Assembly: GCA_018063485.1 (NCBI GenBank)
Contig: JAGPBG010000068.1
Coordinates: forward strand, 1-9,130
Length of the DNA: 9,130 nucleotides
From: Cypionkella sp.
GTDB taxonomy: Bacteria > Pseudomonadota > Alphaproteobacteria > Rhodobacterales > Rhodobacteraceae
Direction: 5' to 3'
The position numbers and the translations under genes were made by a program. Below are positions 5,907 to 9,130 of this stretch, one piece after another. Numbering within the stretch: position 1 is the stretch's first letter; the number at the start of each line of letters is the position of its first letter. The notes beneath the pieces are model-generated. The model was not told the DNA's origin, made no database searches, and worked only from the letters and a program-made list of their open reading frames with translations.

Positions 5907-6488
5907 ATGCCGCAACCCGACCCCGCCGCGCAAGCCTTTCTCGCCCGGCGCCATTCATTTTCCGCCAAACTCTACACGGGGGGAGTGCCGGATCATGCCG
6001 CCCTGCGCAGCATCCTCGCCACCGCGCTTCGGGTGCCAGATCACGGCAAGCTCGAACCCTGGCGACTGGTGGTGATCGAACGAGGCGCGATGAAACGGCT
6101 GGCTGAACTCGCCGCCACGCGCGGCCATGCCCTTGGCCTGGATGTCGAGCAGATCGAAAAGGGCCGTGGTCATTTTGATCGCGGTAATTTGGCCGTGGTG
6201 GTGATAAGCGCTCCCCGGACCGTCGAGAAAATTCCCGCCATCGAACAACTCCTCTCTGCCGGCGCGCTCTGCTTCAACCTGCTTGCCACCGCCCTTGCCG
6301 CTGGCTGGGGGGCCAATTGGCTGACCGGCTGGCCCGCGCATGACCGCGCCTTCATCACCGAGGCCTTCGGCTGCACTGAAAGCGAATCCGTGGCAGGCAT
6401 CATCCATATCGGCACGCCGCCCGATACCGCTGTCACCGACCGCCCGCGCCCCGACGCCAACGCCCTGACCACCTGGCTTTCGGCATGA
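5907..6488 (+). CDS. Nitroreductase-family NAD(P)H-dependent flavoprotein (YdjA-like)
   Basis: This 193-residue protein has the usual length of a single-domain FMN nitroreductase and is expected to be a cytoplasmic dimer. FLARRHSFSAKLY (11-23) is the N-terminal FMN-phosphate-binding Arg/Ser region. RVPDHGKLEPWR (42-53) is the strongest sign of the YdjA-like subgroup, whose members carry an AxPDHxxLxPWR-type block. LCFNLLATALAAGWGANWLTG (121-141) and the C-terminal G-x-x-x-IGTPP (163-172) complete the fold. Natural substrates of this subgroup are not firmly known. The start is supported by AAAGGAG six bases before the ATG. The stop overlaps the start of the EI24 gene as ATGA, so the two are translationally coupled. 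A hairpin or operator-like repeat sits over its ribosome binding site. Confidence 0.9.
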   Translation: MPQPDPAAQAFLARRHSFSAKLYTGGVPDHAALRSILATALRVPDHGKLEPWRLVVIERGAMKRLAELAATRGHALGLDVEQIEKGRGHFDRGNLAVVVISAPRTVEKIPAIEQLLSAGALCFNLLATALAAGWGANWLTGWPAHDRAFITEAFGCTESESVAGIIHIGTPPDTAVTDRPRPDANALTTWLSA

Positions 6489-7213
6489 TCTTCATCGCCT
6501 TCTTGCGCGCGCTTGGCCAGATCACCGACGGCCGTTTTCTGCGCGTCGTCATCCTTGGCATCCTGCTGGCGCTGGCACTGCTGGGCGGCGTCTATGCCGG
6601 ATTTCTGGCCCTGATCGAATGGTTCACCCCCGGTTCGATCAGCATTCCCTATTATGGCCCGATCGGCGGGCTGCATACCCTGCTCGGTTTGGGGTCATTC
6701 TTGCTGATGATCGGGCTGTCGGTGTTCTTGATGGTTCCCGTCGCCTCGGCCTTTGCAAGCCTGTTTCTCGAAGACATCGCCGATGCGGTCGAAGATCGTC
6801 ACTACCCCGGCCTGCCCCCCGCAACCCCCTTGGGCTTTGGCGATACCCTGCGCGATACGGTGAATTTTCTGGGCCTTCTGATCGCGCTGAACGTGCTGGC
6901 ACTGATCTTCTATGCCTTTGCCGGGCCGTTCTTTCCGGTGATCTTCTGGGCACTGAACGGCTTTTTGCTGGGGCGCGAGTATTTCACCCTTGTCGCCAGC
7001 CGCCGCCTTGGCCGGGCAGGGGCGAAAGAGCTGCGCAGCCGCCACTGGCTGTCCCTGTGGATCGCAGGCACGCTGATGGCCCTGATGCTGTCGCTGCCCC
7101 TGGTGAACCTGATCATCCCGGTACTGGGCGTTGCTACCTTTACCCATATCTTTCACAGGCTTTGGCAGCGCAGCCCGGCACATTCGATCATTCCTGCGGT
7201 GCGCAAACCCTGA
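6485..7213 (+). CDS. EI24 domain-containing (CysZ-like) inner-membrane protein
   Basis: This 242-residue polytopic protein has hydrophobic segments at about residues 19-46, 63-92, 127-163 (probably a hairpin) and 188-218. The EI24/CysZ-type signs are the N-terminal F-x-R-A-L-G-Q-I block before the first helix, the helix 2 region MVPVASAFASLFLEDIADAVE (83-103), and GFLLGREYFTLVA (159-171), a conserved L-G-R-E-Y-F segment. CysZ proteins mediate sulfate uptake. This one is not next to cysteine-biosynthesis genes, so the substrate is unknown and sulfate transport should not be assumed. It overlaps the nitroreductase by four bases (ATGA, 6485-6488). It ends with TGA immediately abutting the stop of the convergent DUF1467 gene. 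Confidence 0.85.
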   Translation: MIFIAFLRALGQITDGRFLRVVILGILLALALLGGVYAGFLALIEWFTPGSISIPYYGPIGGLHTLLGLGSFLLMIGLSVFLMVPVASAFASLFLEDIADAVEDRHYPGLPPATPLGFGDTLRDTVNFLGLLIALNVLALIFYAFAGPFFPVIFWALNGFLLGREYFTLVASRRLGRAGAKELRSRHWLSLWIAGTLMALMLSLPLVNLIIPVLGVATFTHIFHRLWQRSPAHSIIPAVRKP

Positions 7214-7486
7214 TCAGCGCTTGCCCATGATGTTGAACACATCAAGCATATCCAGCGTGAATACGCCGGACCAGATGATCCCCACCAGCGCCAGCCATAC
7301 CACCACCGCGATCATCGAGGTGATCCGCATCTTGCGGCCCAATTGCACATCCGAAGGCGCCGAAACCGGCGTTCCGGGCACCACCTCACCCGTCTCGCCC
7401 TGGCTTTCAAACCGCCAGGGCAGCACGCAGAAAAACACCATGAACCATGTCACAGCCAGCAAGACGATTGCACCGGTAAGGGTCAT
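7214..7486 (-). CDS. DUF1467 family small membrane protein
   Basis: This 90-residue inner-membrane protein has two predicted transmembrane helices (about 5-24 and 55-75) around a short loop with the DUF1467 hallmark QGETGEVVPGTPVSAPSD (29-46). Function is unknown. Its ATG overlaps the TGA of methylmalonyl-CoA epimerase (7483-7486, ATGA), so the two are translationally coupled, an arrangement I associate with Rhodobacterales. The stop abuts the stop of the convergent EI24 gene with no intervening base (TGA|TCA on the plus strand, 7211-7216), leaving no room for a terminator outside coding sequence. Confidence 0.87.
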   Translation of the reverse strand: MTLTGAIVLLAVTWFMVFFCVLPWRFESQGETGEVVPGTPVSAPSDVQLGRKMRITSMIAVVVWLALVGIIWSGVFTLDMLDVFNIMGKR

Positions 7487-7887
7487 ACCTGCTCCAATTC
7501 TACCAGACAGCCATTGAAATCCTTGGGATGCAGGAACAATACCGGCTTGCCATGTGCACCGATTTTCGGCTCGCCATTGCCCAACACCCGCGCGCCGCTG
7601 GCTTTCAGACGGTCCCGTGCGGCCACGATATCCTCAACCTCATAGCAGATATGATGAATCCCGCCCGTCGGATTTTTTTCGAGAAACCCGGCAATCGGAG
7701 AGCCTTGCCCCAAAGGATACAGCAACTCGATCTTGGTATTGGGCAATTCGATGAACACCACCGTCACCCCGTGATCCGGCTCGTCCTGCGGGGCACCCAC
7801 CTTTGCACCCAAAGTGTCGCGGTATAGAGCCACAGCCGCCGCAAGATCGGGAACAGCTATGGCAACATGGTTCAGACGTCCAATCAT
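7483..7887 (-). CDS. mce: Methylmalonyl-CoA epimerase
   Basis: This 134-residue enzyme of the vicinal oxygen chelate (glyoxalase) superfamily interconverts the 2R and 2S epimers of methylmalonyl-CoA between propionyl-CoA carboxylase and methylmalonyl-CoA mutase. In bacteria with the ethylmalonyl-CoA pathway the enzyme also handles ethylmalonyl-CoA. The start IGRLNHVAIAVPDL carries metal-ligand His7. TKIELLYPL (51-59) contains a probable ligand Glu54. GIHHICYEVEDI (76-87) has the diagnostic GIHH with the second His ligand, and CLVELEQV (127-134) has ligand Glu130. The length matches the family. The ATG at 7887 is preceded by AAAAGGAG six bases upstream; the open frame reaches 7953 but the extra 22 residues do not fit the family. 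It is coupled to the DUF1467 gene, and a plausible promoter lies 29-57 bp upstream. Confidence 0.93.
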   Translation of the reverse strand: MIGRLNHVAIAVPDLAAAVALYRDTLGAKVGAPQDEPDHGVTVVFIELPNTKIELLYPLGQGSPIAGFLEKNPTGGIHHICYEVEDIVAARDRLKASGARVLGNGEPKIGAHGKPVLFLHPKDFNGCLVELEQV

Positions 7888-7915
7888 GGCAGGCTCCTTT
7901 TGACGGCTTGGCCTG

Positions 7916-7944
7916 GTTATGACCGGGGCAAAGCGCGGGGGCAA
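7916..7944 (-). promoter_or_regulatory. Candidate sigma-70 promoter for mce-DUF1467
   Basis: On the minus strand TTGCCC (7944-7939) and CATAAC (7921-7916) are 17 bp apart and each matches the consensus at 4 of 6 positions. Transcription would start near 7909, about 22 nt before the mce ATG and just upstream of its AAAAGGAG. It is the best pair I see in the 200-bp gap, but with two mismatches in each hexamer it remains tentative. Confidence 0.35.
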
Positions 7945-8087
7945 GAGGGGCATAACCGTGCAAACCCGAGCCGAGCCGCCGAAAAAAATAAACTGGATTG
8001 GGCGCAGCGGGCTTTACCAAAAATTAGCCAACCCCGCGCTTTACTGGCGCTATCGCCTGTTGTCCCCCGGTCTTGCCAGAGGTTCCC

Positions 8088-8825
8088 ATGCCGCAGCCCC
8101 TGCCCCCCACCTCCCCCGCACCTTGCGCCGGAATTCCCCATGCCATGCTGCCCACGGCGCATGGCCCGCTGCCACTTCAGGGCCTTACCCTGCTTTTGGT
8201 CGAAGACAGTCGGTTTTCCAGCGATGCGATGCGGCTGATCTGTCAACGCGCGGGTGCGCGCCTGCGCCGGGCTGAATGCCTGCAATCGGCCCGCGCCCAC
8301 CTGCGCCTCTACCGCCCCGATGTGGTGATCATTGATCTGGGCCTGCCCGATGGCCGGGGCGAAGACCTGATCCGCCAGGTTCTGCTCTCATCCAGACGGC
8401 CCGCGCTGATCCTGGGCACCTCGGGAAGTGCGGGCGGGCGGGCGGCGGCACTTGCCGCCGGTGCTGATGGGTATCTGGACAAACCGATCACCAGCTTTTC
8501 GCAGTTTTGCACCCTGTTGCGTCAGCATTTCAAGCTGGCTGATCAACCCATGCCCTATCCTGCCGACACTCCGATCCAACCCGACCCGCTCGCCCTGCAA
8601 GATGATCTGGCGCAGGCTGCCGCAGCCTTGTACAACCACCCCGATGCCGCACAACGGCGCTATCTGGGTGGGTTCCTGCTTGGCCTGGCGCGCATGGCAC
8701 AAGATGCACCGCTGGCCGATGCCAGCCTCACACTCTTTGGGTCACTGGAGAACAGCAGCATAACCAACCTGATCGAAACCCGCCTCGCCCAAGGCCCTCA
8801 GGCTTTTGTCAGGCTCAAGGATTGA
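8088..8825 (+). CDS. Response regulator: receiver domain plus unassigned helical C-terminal domain
   Basis: This 245-residue protein begins with a Pro-rich stretch (1-30), followed by a receiver domain at about 32-150: LTLLLVEDS with acidic pair Glu39-Asp40, VVIIDLGLPDG with phospho-acceptor Asp83, ILGTSGS with Thr111, and YLDKP with Lys132. All key phosphorylation residues are present, so it is probably phosphorylated by a histidine kinase or phosphotransferase not encoded here. The C-terminal part (about 165-235) is helical, with segments DDLAQAAAALYNHPDAAQ, RRYLGGFLLGLARMAQD and SSITNLIETRLAQ. I find no recognisable helix-turn-helix, GGDEF, EAL or phosphatase motif, so the output is unknown. 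The ATG at 8088 follows AGAGG at five bases; a TTG at 8073 and an ATG at 8148 are alternatives. It converges with the MliC-like gene, 39 bp between stops. Confidence 0.85.
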   Translation: MPQPLPPTSPAPCAGIPHAMLPTAHGPLPLQGLTLLLVEDSRFSSDAMRLICQRAGARLRRAECLQSARAHLRLYRPDVVIIDLGLPDGRGEDLIRQVLLSSRRPALILGTSGSAGGRAAALAAGADGYLDKPITSFSQFCTLLRQHFKLADQPMPYPADTPIQPDPLALQDDLAQAAAALYNHPDAAQRRYLGGFLLGLARMAQDAPLADASLTLFGSLENSSITNLIETRLAQGPQAFVRLKD

Positions 8826-8864
8826 GGCGGCTCAAAGATCGGGGCGGGCGCATTGAACCGGGCG

Positions 8865-9130
8865 TCATTGCTCATGGCAGTCCTGAAACAACAACGTCTC
8901 AGCAGTGCTGCGCCCATAAGACAAAATGCCCCGGTCATTTTCCGTCCACCACGAATAGGGGGCTTGCGTGTCAAGGGATACATAGCGCGCGCCTGCACTG
9001 CCCTTGGCCAGTTCCATCGCCACCTGATGCCCCTCTGCCGTCACAACGGCAAAGGATTTGCCCTCGACATTCAGATAGCTGGCCATGATGGCCGTGCCGC
9101 GCTCGCAGGCATAAGAAACCGATGTCACCG
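8865..9130 (-). CDS. MliC/PliC-like lysozyme-inhibitor family protein (N-terminus beyond window)
   Basis: The C-terminal 88 codons or so are visible, including the stop, and the frame is open through the right edge. A GTG at 9128 is not a credible start because the conserved domain has already begun. The pattern fits the small beta-barrel MliC family: a leading SVSYACERGTAIMASYLN strand pair with a Cys, SFAVVTAEG, then GSAGARYVSLDTQAPYSWW with the S/A-G-A-R-Y loop that in MliC inserts into the lysozyme active site, RGILSY, and a terminal Cys (FQDCHEQ) that would pair with the first Cys. MliC proteins are periplasmic or lipid-anchored inhibitors of C-type lysozyme. A signal peptide is expected upstream but cannot be seen. 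The inhibitor role here is inferred from sequence pattern only. Confidence 0.72.
   Translation of the reverse strand, partial: VTSVSYACERGTAIMASYLNVEGKSFAVVTAEGHQVAMELAKGSAGARYVSLDTQAPYSWWTENDRGILSYGRSTAETLLFQDCHEQ

Noticed and set aside
5846..5968. N-terminal extension of the DUF167 protein to 5968
   Set aside because: The extension is Arg/Ala-rich filler that overlaps the divergent nitroreductase gene, and a good ribosome binding site precedes the ATG at 5845.
7915..7957. GGTTATG ... CATAACC inverted repeat upstream of mce
   Set aside because: The arms are only 7 bp with a 29-bp spacer, and one arm coincides with the proposed -10. It may be chance.
8011..8044. Direct repeat GCTTTAC spaced by 27 bp upstream of the response regulator
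   Set aside because: Seven bases repeated once, with no further copy and no known site. Too short to support as a regulatory element.
7888..8087. Possible small gene in the 200-bp gap between mce and the response regulator
   Set aside because: Frames here are only extensions or shadows without a ribosome binding site or conserved-looking sequence. Apart from the candidate mce promoter and an A-rich stretch near 7981-7992, I see nothing.
8828..8860. Imperfect stem CGGCTCAA/TTGAACCG between the response regulator and MliC-like genes
   Set aside because: One mismatch, a long loop and no T-tract; not convincing as a terminator.

Overview
The window is a GC-rich, gene-dense chromosomal segment that most resembles an alphaproteobacterium of the order Rhodobacterales (Rhodobacter/Paracoccus/Roseobacter relatives). 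The support is the gene content: a DUF2125 protein, a DUF6455 protein, an Mce-DUF1467 pair, a nitroreductase-EI24 pair, and a perfect FNR/FnrL-type box (TTGAT-N4-ATCAA). I see no insertion sequence, phage gene, tRNA, rRNA or CRISPR array. It reads as ordinary core genome with several uncharacterised genes and some notable regulatory DNA.

Layout. On the left, a minus-strand pair runs off the window edge: a MotA/TolQ/ExbB-type proton-channel protein (768-1934) and, 2 nt downstream, a MotB-like single-pass protein with a very long coiled coil (1-765, C-terminus outside the window). Divergent from it is a membrane-anchored DUF2125 protein (2146-3129, plus). It converges on a minus-strand run which reads, in transcription order, M48 lipoprotein protease (5143-4424), Cys-rich DUF6455 protein (4318-4061), short YigZ/IMPACT-like protein (4021-3665) and diacylglycerol kinase DgkA (3598-3236). 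A 24-bp perfect palindrome holding the FNR core sits between the protease gene and the DUF6455 gene, so the last three genes may form an oxygen-responsive unit.

The middle holds a small plus-strand gene of unknown function (5274-5594), whose best promoter places transcription start on its ATG. Its stop codon overlaps the stop of a convergent DUF167/YggU gene (5591-5845). Divergent from that is a translationally coupled nitroreductase-EI24 membrane protein pair (5907-7213), preceded by a perfect 9-bp inverted repeat that includes part of the ribosome binding site.

On the right, methylmalonyl-CoA epimerase and a DUF1467 membrane protein form a coupled minus-strand pair (7887-7214). A response regulator with an unassigned C-terminal domain follows on the plus strand (8088-8825), and the window ends inside a minus-strand gene resembling MliC-type lysozyme inhibitors (8865-9130, N-terminus missing).

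Envelope functions recur (proton-driven motor-like complex, M48 lipoprotein, DgkA, EI24 protein, lysozyme-inhibitor-like protein), but the genes do not form one obvious pathway. The best candidates for undescribed biology are the tail-extended ExbB/MotB-like pair, the FNR-box-linked DUF6455 gene, the possible leaderless small gene and the hairpin in front of the nitroreductase. No genes of a known defence system lie beside the motor-like pair in this window.
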